From Channallabes apus (taxonomy: Eukaryota; Chordata; Actinopteri; Siluriformes; Clariidae), in contig CM060112.1 in the NCBI GenBank assembly GCA_030522415.1, positions 7,885,001 to 7,949,000 of the forward strand: a stretch of 64,000 nt of DNA, read 5' to 3'. Made by a program: the position numbers and the translations under genes. Numbering within the stretch: position 1 is the first letter of the stretch; each line of letters opens with the position of its first letter. Below are positions 1 to 10,029 of the stretch, piece by piece. Under the pieces are notes generated by a model. The model did not search any database. It saw only the letters and a program-made list of their open reading frames with translations, and had not been told where the DNA came from.

Positions 1-1166
1 CTGGGGGCAGAGCTTTTTCTTACAAAGCCCCAAAATTATGGAATAGTCTTCCAAATAGTGTTCGGGACTCAGACACAGTCTCAGTGTTTAAGTCTAGGCT
101 AAAAACCTATTTATTTAGTCAAGCATTTTTATAAATAGATTTGCCATACGGTAAAGGAGCAGATCTGGGGGACTCATGGACGTAGAGTATTATGGTGAAC
201 TGGTATGTTTAGATGCTGTCTTCCTCAGTCTCATTTGATCACTCAGGTTTGTTGACGGTGAGGTGATTGTTTGCTTTACATCTCAGGGAGCCCTCATGTT
301 TGTGTTTCCTTCTGGCTCTCCCTTTTAGTTATGCTGTCATAGTTAGTCCTGCCGGAGTCCCTGCTTGCACTCTACAATAAATATACATTCACATTAGACA
401 TTATGTGACTGTGACCATACCTAATTGCCATCTCTCCTCTTCTTCTCTTTCTCCCCCTCTTTCTCTTTCCTCTCTCCCCCTGTCTCCCCCTTTCACTCTT
501 TCTCTCTCTCTCTCTCTCTCTCTGTCGAGCTACACATGTGGTTCCTGAGCTGCCAGTGATCCAGACTCCCTCTGCCCTCCGGACCTGTCTGATCCATCCT
601 GGTGCCCCGTTTCTGGTTGGAGGTCTCGTCGCATGGATGCCCCGTGTGTCTCTTTGGGATGCATCTGGTGTCTGGGGATGATTCTCTCTACTTAGAAGAC
701 AGTTCTGGCCTCGACTGGTGTTGTCAGCTGTTTCTCTGAGGACTTGACAATTCGATAGTTCAGGACTGGAACTTTCTACAAGTCTATCTGAGTCTCGAAT
801 AACTACTGGACTCAATTTTAACATCAATTAACATCAACTATTACAGCTGAACTGCCTGCCACCTAACACACTGTATAAATGCAGATCATTTCCTGCTACA
901 GTATCTGTTTCACCCAGATGAGGATGGGTTCCCTGTTAAGTCTGGTTCCTCTCAAGGTTTCTTCCTATTACCATCTCAGGGAGTTTTTCCTTGCCACTGT
1001 CGCCCTCGGGCTTGCTCACCAGGGACTATCTGAACATTTTGATTGATACAAACCATACAACCATTCCATACAAACTTAAATAATTCTTTTGATTGTGTAA
1101 AGCTGTTTTGAGACAATGTCAATTGTTAAAAGCGCTATACAAATAAAATTGAATTGAATTGAATAA
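1..1166 (+). mobile_element. L2-type LINE, 3' end (cut by window edge)
   Basis: The first ~130 bases encode the last residues of an L2-type ORF2 and match the copy at 12287-12416 nearly base for base. A long 3' UTR follows, with a (TC)n tract near 480-525 and the block around 920-1020 shared with the other L2 copies here. The copy ends in the short A/T-rich tail of TTGAA repeats at 1141-1166 typical of fish L2 LINEs. It is non-coding apart from the partial C-terminus. The 7-mer TACAGTA at 897-903 is absent from the matching position of other copies. Confidence 0.85.
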
Positions 1167-1190
1167 TTAGTGTTAATGTATTAATGCTAT

Positions 1191-1313
1191 AGTGGCACCC
1201 TTTCCACGGTGTACCCGGCCTTGTGCCATAAGCCTCCTGGGATAGGCTCCAGGTCCCCACGACGCTGAATACAGGATAAAGCGGTATAGAAGATGAGTGA
1301 GTGAGTGAGTGAG
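1191..1313 (+). mobile_element. 5'-truncated tRNA-derived SINE (DANA/mermaid-like), 3' part
   Basis: The sequence matches the 3' half of the full SINE at 10661-11035, including the GGATAAAGCGGTATAGAA block and a (GAGT)n tail. It is bounded by an identical 12-bp target duplication, TATTAATGCTAT, at 1179-1190 and 1314-1325. This shows a truncated target-primed insertion just downstream of the L2 tail. Confidence 0.85.
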
Positions 1314-1330
1314 TATTAATGCTATGTGAT

Positions 1331-1355
1331 TCATTCATTCATTCATCTTCTGATG
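1331..1355 (-). mobile_element. 25-bp ultra-truncated SINE tail insertion
   Basis: Only the (TCAT)n tail and a few bases of a minus-strand SINE are present. They lie between perfect 13-bp direct repeats AATGCTATGTGAT at 1318-1330 and 1356-1368. The left repeat overlaps the target duplication of the SINE at 1191-1313, so this insertion came second. Confidence 0.7.
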
Positions 1356-1368
1356 AATGCTATGTGAT

Positions 1369-1834
1369 GTTAATTTTAATTAGTGAATGTTCAAATTAAC
1401 ATGCCTTACATGAGTAACTGTCTGAAGAGGACAAAAAGGGCAGGGGTGAAAAGCAACATAAGTGCCTATGCACATCAATTTGGCATGTACTGTATTCAAG
1501 AAACATGATATTAGCGGGACCTTTTGAAAAGTGTGGTGGGCTGAGAAAACATCTTATCTCATTACTGTCAGTGTTTTAAATAAACATTTAAAATGATGTA
1601 AAATTTTGTTTTTCTCAAGCTTTCTCTCAGAGAAAGGAAAAAACTAAACTTTATGGGAAAAACCTTGTATATTTTATCAAAACGTGAAAATGCTTTTCTT
1701 TCAAATACTTTTGAACCTGCCCGTAAAAATATTGTTGCACTGGGGAGCCAGTTAATGCTGTCAATCAACCTAATGATGTCTTCGCACCTAAGTGTTCATC
1801 TCTTGCAAATAATGGTACACTTTAATAGCATGCA

Positions 1835-1872
<38 letters not shown>

Positions 1873-2214
1873 CAGAGAAGAATGCTTACACATTCTGAAC
1901 AGATGACATGAAATCTTCATGTGTACATTTGACTAGTGATATTTAGTTTAGGTGATAAGAGACCAACTGACGTAGATGTACAGTAGGTGATGCTCAAAGT
2001 CAAAGTGGGAACTCATTTCCCATTGCAACCTTATAACTCTTTAAATCTTTGCCAGCAATGTTATAGATTGGATGATAAATGCATGGGTAGGCAGGCTGCC
2101 TTTCTGATGAAGTGTAATGAAATCTTTAAATGCAATTTTGTTTCCTTTTCACATTAGGAAGGACCAGGTATTAAAACACTATGAATTCATGAGCCTTTTT
2201 GCCTCTGTGCATGT
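1369..2214. other. Unique sequence, no gene seen
   Basis: I see no recognisable coding or repeat family here, apart from a (CAT)n microsatellite at about 1835-1869. TAC(A/T)GTA motifs lie at 1488-1494 and 1979-1985. Confidence 0.5.
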
Positions 2215-2261
2215 GTGGGGAGCTCGCTGATGTCATCAGTCGGCACCGGCAGCCGGCACTC

Positions 2262-2484
2262 AGGTCTGTGTGCATGGAGACATGCAGATTAGGCTAATTG
2301 CCATTAACAGTAGTGTGTGAATGAGCATGTTTGTGTGTGTGTGTGTGTGTGTGCCCTGTGATGGATTTGCACCTTGTCCAGAGCATATCCCACCTTCTGC
2401 CTTAAGTCTCCTAGGATAAGCTCCAGACCCGCCGTGACTCTGTAGACAAGATAAAGCAGTATAGATGATGTGAGTGAGTGATGG
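2262..2484 (+). mobile_element. Diverged DANA-like SINE
   Basis: It retains the CTGTGTGCATGGAG-type segment, the GTAGTGTGTGAATGAG segment followed by a (GT)n run at about 2329-2352, and the 3' GATAAAGCAGTATAGATGA block with a GTGAGTGAGTG tail. The tRNA head and a middle segment are missing compared with the full copy at 10661-11035. Confidence 0.7.
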
Positions 2485-2704
2485 CACGCAAATCCGATCT
2501 GACCAAAAAAAAACTAAATTGAACAACATAGCTTTTTTTTTTTTATTTGAGCATAGCATGAGGAAAAACTGATGTTTTCTGACCTATTATATAAAGTATA
2601 TAAAGTACATTTCACTGCCACATGAATAACAACAGAAGCTGTTATACGTGAAAGATTACAGTATGAAGTACTAGTTCTGTCCATTGTGTGTCTTATTGTC
2701 CATT

Positions 2705-3314
2705 GTGTGACTCAAGACGCATCTTTTTAATCTGGCATACACATAACTCATCCCATAATCTCATACTCCAGTACACCTATCCCGAATGGCAACTACGCTA
2801 ATTCTCCCCATCTGTTCTGTATTTCTCTACCCATCCCGAGGCATCGGGAGATTTTGCCAGCTTCAGTAGACAAAGGCCGACCCTGCGAGGTTCCTGAGGC
2901 GTCCAGAGAAGGACCAGCTCCAGCTGGATTCAGCTTTATGATGGTTGGAGCTACACATGCTGCTCCTGTGCTTCCAGTGATCCAGACCTCATCTGCCCTC
3001 TGCACCTACTGACTCGTCCCTATGCTGAACTGGTCTTCATGTCAATTTAAATAATTTCTGTCATATTGAATTTTCACCTGCACAACACACAAGATGTTAT
3101 ATCATTTCTATCTGTTATCACCCAGATGAGGATGGGTTCCCTGTTGAGTCTGGTTCCTCTCAAGGTTTCTTCCTAATTCCATCTCAGGGAGTTTTTCCTT
3201 GCCACCGTCGCCGTCACCCTTGGCTTGCTCATCAGAGACATTTCATTCATTCGTCTCATTATTATTATCTGCACATTTTTCTCACACATCCACACTTCCA
3301 ATTATTTTCTTTTC

Positions 3315-3374
<60 letters not shown>

Positions 3375-3617
3375 TTTATTTTTTATTTTATTTATTTTAT
3401 TTTATTTATTTTATTTATTTATTTTTTATGTATTTATTTATTTATTTTTAATTATTATTATTATTATTTATTTTTTATTATTTATTTTTTTATTATTATT
3501 ATTATTATTAAAAAAAAAATTTTTTGTTAAATTTCTTTAATTTTTGTGAAGCTGCTTTAAGACAATGACCATTGTTAAAAGCGCTATATAAATAAAATTT
3601 TATTTAATTGAATTGAA
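2705..3617 (+). mobile_element. L2-type LINE (second subfamily), 3' end
   Basis: The sequence starts in the very C-terminus of ORF2 and matches 36040-36787 closely. The 3' UTR contains the shared GGATGGGTTCCCTGTTGAGT block and ends in a tail of AATTG repeats. A large (ATT)n/(TTTA)n expansion sits inside the UTR. This copy is a useful control for the related copy: it lacks the TACTGTA found there at 36110-36116. Confidence 0.85.
3317..3513. repeat. (ATT)n / (TTTA)n low-complexity expansion
   Basis: About 200 bases contain almost only A and T, in tri- and tetranucleotide registers, within the 3' UTR of the L2 copy. The long open frames here (poly-I/Y/F/L) are artefacts of the repeat. Confidence 0.95.
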
Positions 3618-5080
3618 TCTTATTGACATTGTCAACTCTTTTACCCATGTCTTACTGAATATTAAAATAAATAATGCCATTGGACAGCAACACCTTTATA
3701 GCATCTGTTGCATTGCATCCTGCTTTACAGTGTGAGTGACAGATACTATGTCACAAAAAAAAAAGATTTGAAAAATCTACTTAGTAACTAATCTACTACA
3801 CAGAGATAACGGAGAGTAATAGTTTAATTGCTAAAGATAAAGTCACTCTGATGAAGGTAAGCATGTCTTCGGTTTAGTGTCTAAGTGTGATAGAACTTAT
3901 GCCTGGCACACACACACACACACACACGCACACACACACTGTAATCTTTGATTACCAGCCCAGTTTGAAGGGAAAATGTGCTGAGGAGCAGCACATTCTC
4001 TAAATCCCAGAAGTGCTACCTTTCATTTCTCTCTCCTGTGCTAGCGATGCTGCAGCCGAGAGCAGCTGGCACACTTTCGGGCGAAAGTGCGCACACACTC
4101 TCACTCACACACACATCCTTCATGGTTTCTCAAGGTGCGCATGTGTGTGTGTGCGCAGGTTAGTGCTCAAGATCAGTCATGATCCTCTAACACTCCGGCC
4201 TAACAGGAGTCTTGTGGAGATAAGAAATTGTAGAAACAGCCACCAAGCAAAGTTCAGTTACAGTCAGGTTCACATTATTGCTTACACTAACAGGATTTTT
4301 TTTCTTTCTATTTCATGTTATCCCATCAGTTCAATTCTACGGTATATGTTAAATGGGTGTCTTCTACGGAGTGTTCCATAGCACATGCTTTACTAAGTAC
4401 TAATACTAACATAGTACCTACTGTATGATGTGCTGGTTGTTATGAGGTCACCACAGTTGCCATGAAATACAATAATGTTAAGTAATGACACAAAAGTTAC
4501 ACTTAGATAGATTTTAGCTCTGTTTGAGAATTCTTAGGTCATAAACTACTTAAAAAACAGATCATGATATCAGAAAGGTCAAATTATTTGTCTGCGTAGA
4601 GAAAAAACAAATATAGAGATTTAAAATGACTGGAATTGGGTTAAGGATTGTCAAATTCAAATTTCATTTCTCACATATGCAGTACAATGCTTAAACGACC
4701 ACCTGTGACCTTAAAAAAAGATTATTAATAGGAAATAAAGAAAACAGAAGATAAAACAGAATATAAAACATATAAAGAAAAAAACCTAGCTGTGCAATTA
4801 CGGGAAAAATATTTTTTCTGTACAGATATAGAAATGTCAGCCACACTATTAAGAAATGTGGTTGGAAATAAATCAGAAATGGACATCACTTAAACAGTTG
4901 CATCATAAAAAAATATCTACAGGAGAAATCAATGCTACAGTATGTTAAATAGAGAAAGTAAGGGAATACCCACACATGAGACAAATGAGACAGAAACTCA
5001 GGAGGATTGGGACTAAACAGCTGTGTGGACAGAAGAAAACCTCTTGTTTGTGAGGCCCATCAGAAAAAAAAAATCTTTAT
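3618..5080. other. Unique A/T-rich sequence with CA tracts
   Basis: No gene is recognised. There is a (CA)n run at about 3906-3939 and scattered CA/GT tracts at 4085-4160. TAC(A/T)GTA motifs occur at 4419-4425 and 4936-4942. Confidence 0.5.
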
Positions 5081-5089
5081 ATATTCTTC

Positions 5090-5500
5090 AGTCTGCATAA
5101 AGATTGGACTTTGGAGCAATGTGGGCTGAGCAAATTGAAATTGGACTTTGGAGCATTGAAAAAAGGTTATGTGGTCTGATGAGTCTAGATTGAGCCTATT
5201 CTAGATTGATGGGCGTGTCAGGGTGAGAAGAGAAGCACATGAAGCGATGCTCCCATCATGTGTGGTGTCCACTGTACAAGGCCCTGGAGACAGTGTTATG
5301 ATCTGGGGCGTCTTTAGTTGCTCTGGTCTAGACTCAGCAACATTATGTGGCAATAAAATAAAGTCAGCTGACGACCTGAATGTACTAAATAAGCAGGTTA
5401 TCACATCTATGAAAAAGTTATTCTGCAAAGGCAATGGGACTCAATTAGTGATGGAAGTACGAGGAATCATTTTCACACCTGAACAGGCGACACCACACTG
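5090..5500 (+). pseudogene. Tc1-like transposase fragment
   Basis: Conceptual translation gives the middle of a Tc1-family DDE transposase. A broken 'DWTLEQ...VLWSDESR' region at about 5100-5190 is followed by an open frame from 5223 with REAHEAM and PGDSVMIWGVFSCSGL, then GNKIKSADDLNVLN. Both ends of the gene, the last acidic residue and the terminal repeats are missing or unrecognisable, and the frame breaks at least twice. It is a dead fragment of an autonomous cut-and-paste element. A second piece of what looks like the same family lies at 25700-25880. Confidence 0.75.
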
Positions 5501-6737
5501 CGCATTATAATTAAATGTTAAGGTTGTCAAAAGAAATATCAGGATGAGTGATGTTTTTCTGTCTTCGTATCATTACCTATCTTTTTAAATAGCAATTATC
5601 AGCAGCATATAATGTTAGGTTATTGTTAAAAAAAAACTGGCGAAACAAAAATAGCCTGAGAGTATATGAAGCAGGAGAAGCTTTTAATTTCTCAACAGCT
5701 GTGGTGCACATGTAGCGCATGGAGTTCGTCTGATTTATGCTAGCACTGAAATAACCAGAAAGGGGCTCCTGCTACTCTTCTCCTCCCTCCGTCTTTGTCC
5801 GATCCCCCTCTATCCTTCCTTAATCCTTGTCTTCTAATGAAAAGCTCTCCTGCTGGGTAGAGGAGAGAGGGAGAGACACAGGCTTTGAGATAAATGAATG
5901 TGATGCCGTTGTCGATTTGTCACAAATTGCCCTCTGTGTCTGCTCAGTTTGCCTGTAAACGGCCGTCTTAATAAAACACTGATTAATCAAACACTGATTA
6001 ATCAAGCAGAGATCACGGGATCTGTCCAGCTAACGTACAGCAACACTTGGATCATCTCTTTGATCCAATCTTATTCCTCTTTAAGCACCTCGATTAGATT
6101 AAATTCACTGCTTAGCAATGTTCTGACCCATGTTCCATTTCTTTAGCATTATCTCCTGTAGCAATACTGAAGAAGTCACACGACCCTCGCTGTGCATTTC
6201 TGCTTCACACACATTCTTCATGTATATTTTTAAATTCATAGTATTTATTTAAATGTTACTCTCTGCTCAGAATGAAAGAAAATATTCTCTGTAATAGAAA
6301 TATATTGTAGGAAGGTCAGAGGCATGTGGCACCAAAATGTATCATTTAATCTTCATTCAGGCTTTCCTGAGAGTCATCAACAAATTCCATACCAGGGGTC
6401 AAAACAAAGGTGAACATGATTCATATGGTCAAATCCATTTTCATAATCCATGAAAAGTCAGGCAGGGGTCAAAAGCAAAGAAACTTGAAAGGAAGATATG
6501 TAACTTGAAAAACAAGAAAGAATGCCATAAGGCTCAGACCTGTTGAACTGGTGCATGTGTTTTTTGCAAAATAAACATTGTTTAGATACACAGGCAATTA
6601 GACTATATAAGAGCAACAGAAAAAGACCAATTAGACCGAAAAACTCTCCTGCTGTGAATGGGGCTTGTGCCAGATCAGGGAATGGTATGGTATTATATCT
6701 GGGTATAAGAGCTTATGCTAAATAGGTGACTGGTAGC
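5501..6737. other. Unique sequence with a possible conserved non-coding block
   Basis: No gene is seen. The part at about 5850-6170 has balanced composition, ATTA/TAAT homeodomain-type cores and a short direct duplication (ACACTGATTAATCAA at about 5976 and 5991). This style is common in developmental enhancers; conservation cannot be tested from one sequence. Confidence 0.3.
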
Positions 6738-6903
6738 AGGGGTAGCTCAGTGGTTAAGGTGTTGGACCCTAATCCCAGTTTCAAATCCAAAGTTGCCACC
6801 AATGGGCCCTTGAGCAAGACCCTTAGCTCTCAACTTCTCAGATATATATATAATGAGTCACTCTGCAAAATAGCGCCTGCCAAATACTGTAAATATAAAT
6901 GTT
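6738..6903 (+). mobile_element. tRNA-derived SINE (GGGTAGCTCAGTGG head)
   Basis: A tRNA-like 5' region carries an A box (GGTAGCTCAGTGGTTAAGG) and a B-box-like GTTTCAAATCC. The GGGCCCTTGAGCAAG core and a decayed 3' end related to GCGTCTGCCAAATGC follow. Other copies of the same family occur at 14909-15092, 18411-18571 and 58367-58538. Confidence 0.8.
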
Positions 6904-6929
6904 TTTGGATTGGTAGTGGTGGAAGGTCA

Positions 6930-7530
6930 AGGTCTATCACTGGGTGGTGGATCCATGAATGTTGAGGCTGCTTATTCTGGGATCAGAGATTGGGTCTAAT
7001 GCTACTGTAGATCGGGTATAGTACTTGTTTTTTTAATGCTAGATTTTGCTACCTGTTTGGGGATCCCTCAAGGATTGGGACTGGTGCTTGATCGGTTTCT
7101 AACACTGGTGCTTGATCAGAGTATGCGACTAGTGATAGATCAGAGTCAAGGGTTATTTTAATATCAGACTTGAGGACAAAAGGGTCTGAGACAGTGCTAA
7201 AGCGGGGACTGATGCTGATGGTACATCAAACTGTGAGACTAGAGCTGGTGCTCGAGAAGGAATCAAGGATTGAACTAAATCAAAGATTTGATTAAAGATT
7301 TGGGATAGTAGATTACAGAGTTTTGCTGATGCTAGGTGAGATACTGTGGCTAATGCAAGAACACGATTGAGGCTGGCAGTAGTTGGACTGAGGCTGGTGC
7401 TAGATGAGAGATTGCATCTGATACTTGATAAGGAGCTCTACTGTAGATGAGGGACTAAGGCTAGTTTAATATCAGACACTAGAAACGGATTAGAGTTGAT
7501 GTACGATCAGCAACTGGGGATGACTCTACT
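6930..7530 (+). repeat. Highly degenerate GATC-rich minisatellite
   Basis: Variants of a roughly 20-30 base unit recur throughout, around GGACTGGTGCTAGATCAGAGATT (split here as GGACTGGTGCT and AGATCAGAGATT). Examples are GGTGCTTGATCGG, GGTGCTTGATCAGAG, GTGATAGATCAGAG and GGTGCTAGATGAGAG. Unit length and order vary, so this is an old array. TACTGTA motifs sit at 7003-7009 and 7439-7445. Confidence 0.65.
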
Positions 7531-8528
7531 GTTTCCGATTTATAAGAACATATTTTATTGTGCTTATATTATTGAAGAATGTCAGGTTCTAGTTGAAGAA
7601 ATATCATTTGACATCACCTTATGTGAAATGTCTATGCTATACCTCTGGATCATTTATCTTTATAAAGATGAAAGGTCATGTCTCAAATCAGGCTTGGGTG
7701 CTTTAAAATCCAGTCGAAAATGCCAAGGTGTCTGTCATGATGATATAAATCACATCATTTATGCTCTGTGCAGGAGTAATTTTGCTTGTTAGCTCTTTGT
7801 GCAGTGCATCAGTCACGGTTAGCTGGAGCTTAGCCTATATCAGATAGGTTAGACTCCATTAGATTGATTTAGGCATTAATGCTTGAAAATATGGAGTTTT
7901 ATTTTCTTATACTGGGAAATTTGGAAACTTAAGTTTGTTGAAGATTTGCTCTAAAAAAGGTGCAGGTTCAGGATTCCCACATTAAATCATATATTTACAC
8001 TCAAGAATTAAAACGACTGAATTAAACGGTTTCTTACAGGAGCAGGCTGTAAAACTAGAGCCTGGCAAAAGCTAAGACAGATACACCAATACACTTATTA
8101 CACAGTGTGTAGAACACACTAATACCTATTTTAATCTCATAAAGAGCGTGTTAATTAGCTGATGAGCCATGTTAGATCAGGAAAGATAAAAAAAAAAATG
8201 CAGGAGGAGACACGATATGTGAAGGGTTGAGTGATTCATCCACAGACTGGCGTTATGATAATTATTCACAGCGGACTTTATTATCAAAGTGAGCTCACCT
8301 AACCACTGAACAGCAGGGCAGTTCAGGTCGGCTCTTTTGAAGTCTTCACACTGAGTGAAAAAATAAATAAATAAAAAATGCACAAGAAGTTAAAAATTGA
8401 GACAAGGATAAAGTAATGCTCAATTCAGGCACTCAGAGAAAGATTACTTAGCAGATGGTTGCTTTTGGTACATGTCCATAATGCTGGATAAGATCAGGAT
8501 ATTCACTATTTTTAAATTATATCTAGCT

Positions 8529-8530
<2 letters not shown>
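7531..8530. other. Unique sequence, possible non-coding conserved block near 8140-8350
   Basis: No gene is recognised. The stretch 8140-8350 contains several homeodomain-like cores (TTAATTAG, ATAATTATT) in otherwise complex sequence, a composition often seen in enhancers. This is a weak inference. Confidence 0.25.
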
Positions 8531-8535
<5 letters not shown>

Positions 8536-8575
<40 letters not shown>

Positions 8576-8577
8576 TA

Positions 8578-8633
<56 letters not shown>
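8536..8633. repeat. (CA)n then (TATC)n compound microsatellite
   Basis: A CA tract at about 8536-8572 is followed by a tetranucleotide TATC run at 8581-8633. Both look nearly perfect. Confidence 0.97.
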
Positions 8634-8634
<1 letters not shown>

Positions 8635-8690
8635 CCTTAAGCAAGGCCCTCTACTCTCAACGGCTCAGCAATATAATGAACAGTTGACAG
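8634..8690 (+). mobile_element. Fragment of tRNA-derived SINE
   Basis: It matches the central part of the GGGTAGCTCAGTGG SINE family (CTTAAGCAAGGCCCT, CTCAACGGCTCAG, ATATAATGA). The TATC microsatellite abuts its left side. Confidence 0.6.
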
Positions 8691-8737
8691 CTGTTCTGGA
8701 ATAGTTCTTGCAAGAACAGTATTGTCAAGTACCAACA

Positions 8738-9026
8738 AGCACCGGATAAAACTGTCTCTCATGAAGACCCTCCCAGGAAGGCAAGACTCACCTGCAGATG
8801 AGAAGTTCATTTAGAGTTACAGTACCAGCCTCAGAAATCACCAATTAACAAACAGCACCTCATTATGAAATGAGCATAAGTAGCAGAAACATCTCAACAT
8901 TAACTGTTCAAATGAGATTATTGCATAATTTGGATGCATTCAGCATTGTTTTGCAATGTAGAAAAAAATTTAAATGAGAAAAGACCATTGATTTAAAAGA
9001 TGTTTCCAAACTTTTGATTGGTACCG
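8738..9026 (+). mobile_element. Internally deleted Tc1-like element remnant
   Basis: The left part encodes a decayed N-terminal region of a Tc1 transposase (CACCGGATAAAACTGTC onwards: 'KTVPHEDPPRKAR'-like, then 'SLRNHQLT'). The right part is the element's 3' end, finishing TCCAAACTTTTGATTGGTAC followed by CG and a TA at 9027-9028. Most of the gene is missing between them. A TACAGTA at 8818-8824 interrupts GTTACCAGCC, the form I expect from this family, as a 5-bp insertion. Confidence 0.75.
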
Positions 9027-9363
9027 TAGCCTATCTATCTATAGAAACGCCTAAAGACTCAATGTAAAAATTGCCTGCTTATGTAACAACTTCAGCAGAG
9101 ACCTAATTTGCCCCCTCGCCTGTTCCAACCACATCACCACTATACTAATCACAGATCATCGTTTTGATCATCTGCTATAACTTGCACCTGTTTCTCACTA
9201 GTGCATGCCTGAAGTTAGATGTTTTATTTATGTATAAATGATTCATACAGTAGGTCACTGTGTGGCTTAACAAGCTAAAATATAAAATAATCCTCTGTAA
9301 CTGGTCAGGTACAGGAGTTGCACTGAAAATGCCTTATATAAATATAAATATATAATGCATTTA

Positions 9364-9371
<8 letters not shown>

Positions 9372-9446
<75 letters not shown>
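9372..9446. repeat. (TA)n microsatellite
   Basis: About 70 bases of alternating TA, flanked by TGTGTG-type sequence. The Tyr-Ile open frames here are artefacts. Confidence 0.95.
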
Positions 9447-9452
<6 letters not shown>

Positions 9453-9514
9453 CACTATATATACACTGTGAACATTACAGTTCTATAGACATACTTTTGT
9501 AGACAACTCTAATA

Positions 9515-9875
9515 AACTAATACCTCTCACTCCTCTTCTCTACCCATTTATCCTGTCTTCACTGTTGCAGCTACCTGTACCTGAAGCCTATCCCAGGAGA
9601 CCTATCCCACGAGGTAGGGTACACCCTGGACAGGGTGCCAATCCAAGCCACACATACACACACTCACACTCTCATTCACACACTACGGGCAATCTCATCT
9701 GCCTCATCTGCAGGTCTTTGGACTGTGGGAGGAAACCGTAGTACCCGGAGGAAACCCACCAAGCGCATGGAGAACATGCAAACTCCATGCACACAGAGAT
9801 GGGAATCGAGCCTGGTCGGGATTCAAACCCTGGAGGTGCAAGGCGACAGTGCTAAACACTACACCACTGTGCCGC
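9515..9875 (-). mobile_element. Full-length DANA/mermaid-like SINE
   Basis: Read on the minus strand, the tRNA-like head GGCGGCACAGTGGTGTAGTG (at 9875 downwards) is followed by the body with the AGTTTGCATG and GGTTTCCTCC blocks and the CCTGTCCAGGGTG region. It is bounded by an 11-bp direct repeat CAACTCTAATA at 9504-9514 and 9876-9886, overlapping the SINE end by about one base. Confidence 0.88.
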
Positions 9876-10029
9876 CAACTCTAATACCATGCAATCTAAT
9901 GATTTTAAACAGATTAAAAACTGTGGTTCATGTTATGTCACAACGTTTAGAGGAATGTTTGTTATGTGTGTACGGAAAGTGCTTGTCCTTTATTATAGGC
10001 GACTGAATATTTAGAGTCGACGTTCCGTT

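Noticed and set aside
3199..3540. Long open frames of I, Y, F and L
   Set aside because: They are translations of the (ATT)n/(TTTA)n expansion in an L2 3' UTR.
6885..6891. TACTGTA in a SINE 3' end as a footprint
   Set aside because: Here the family sequence already has a similar word, so a point change explains it; not counted as evidence of insertion.
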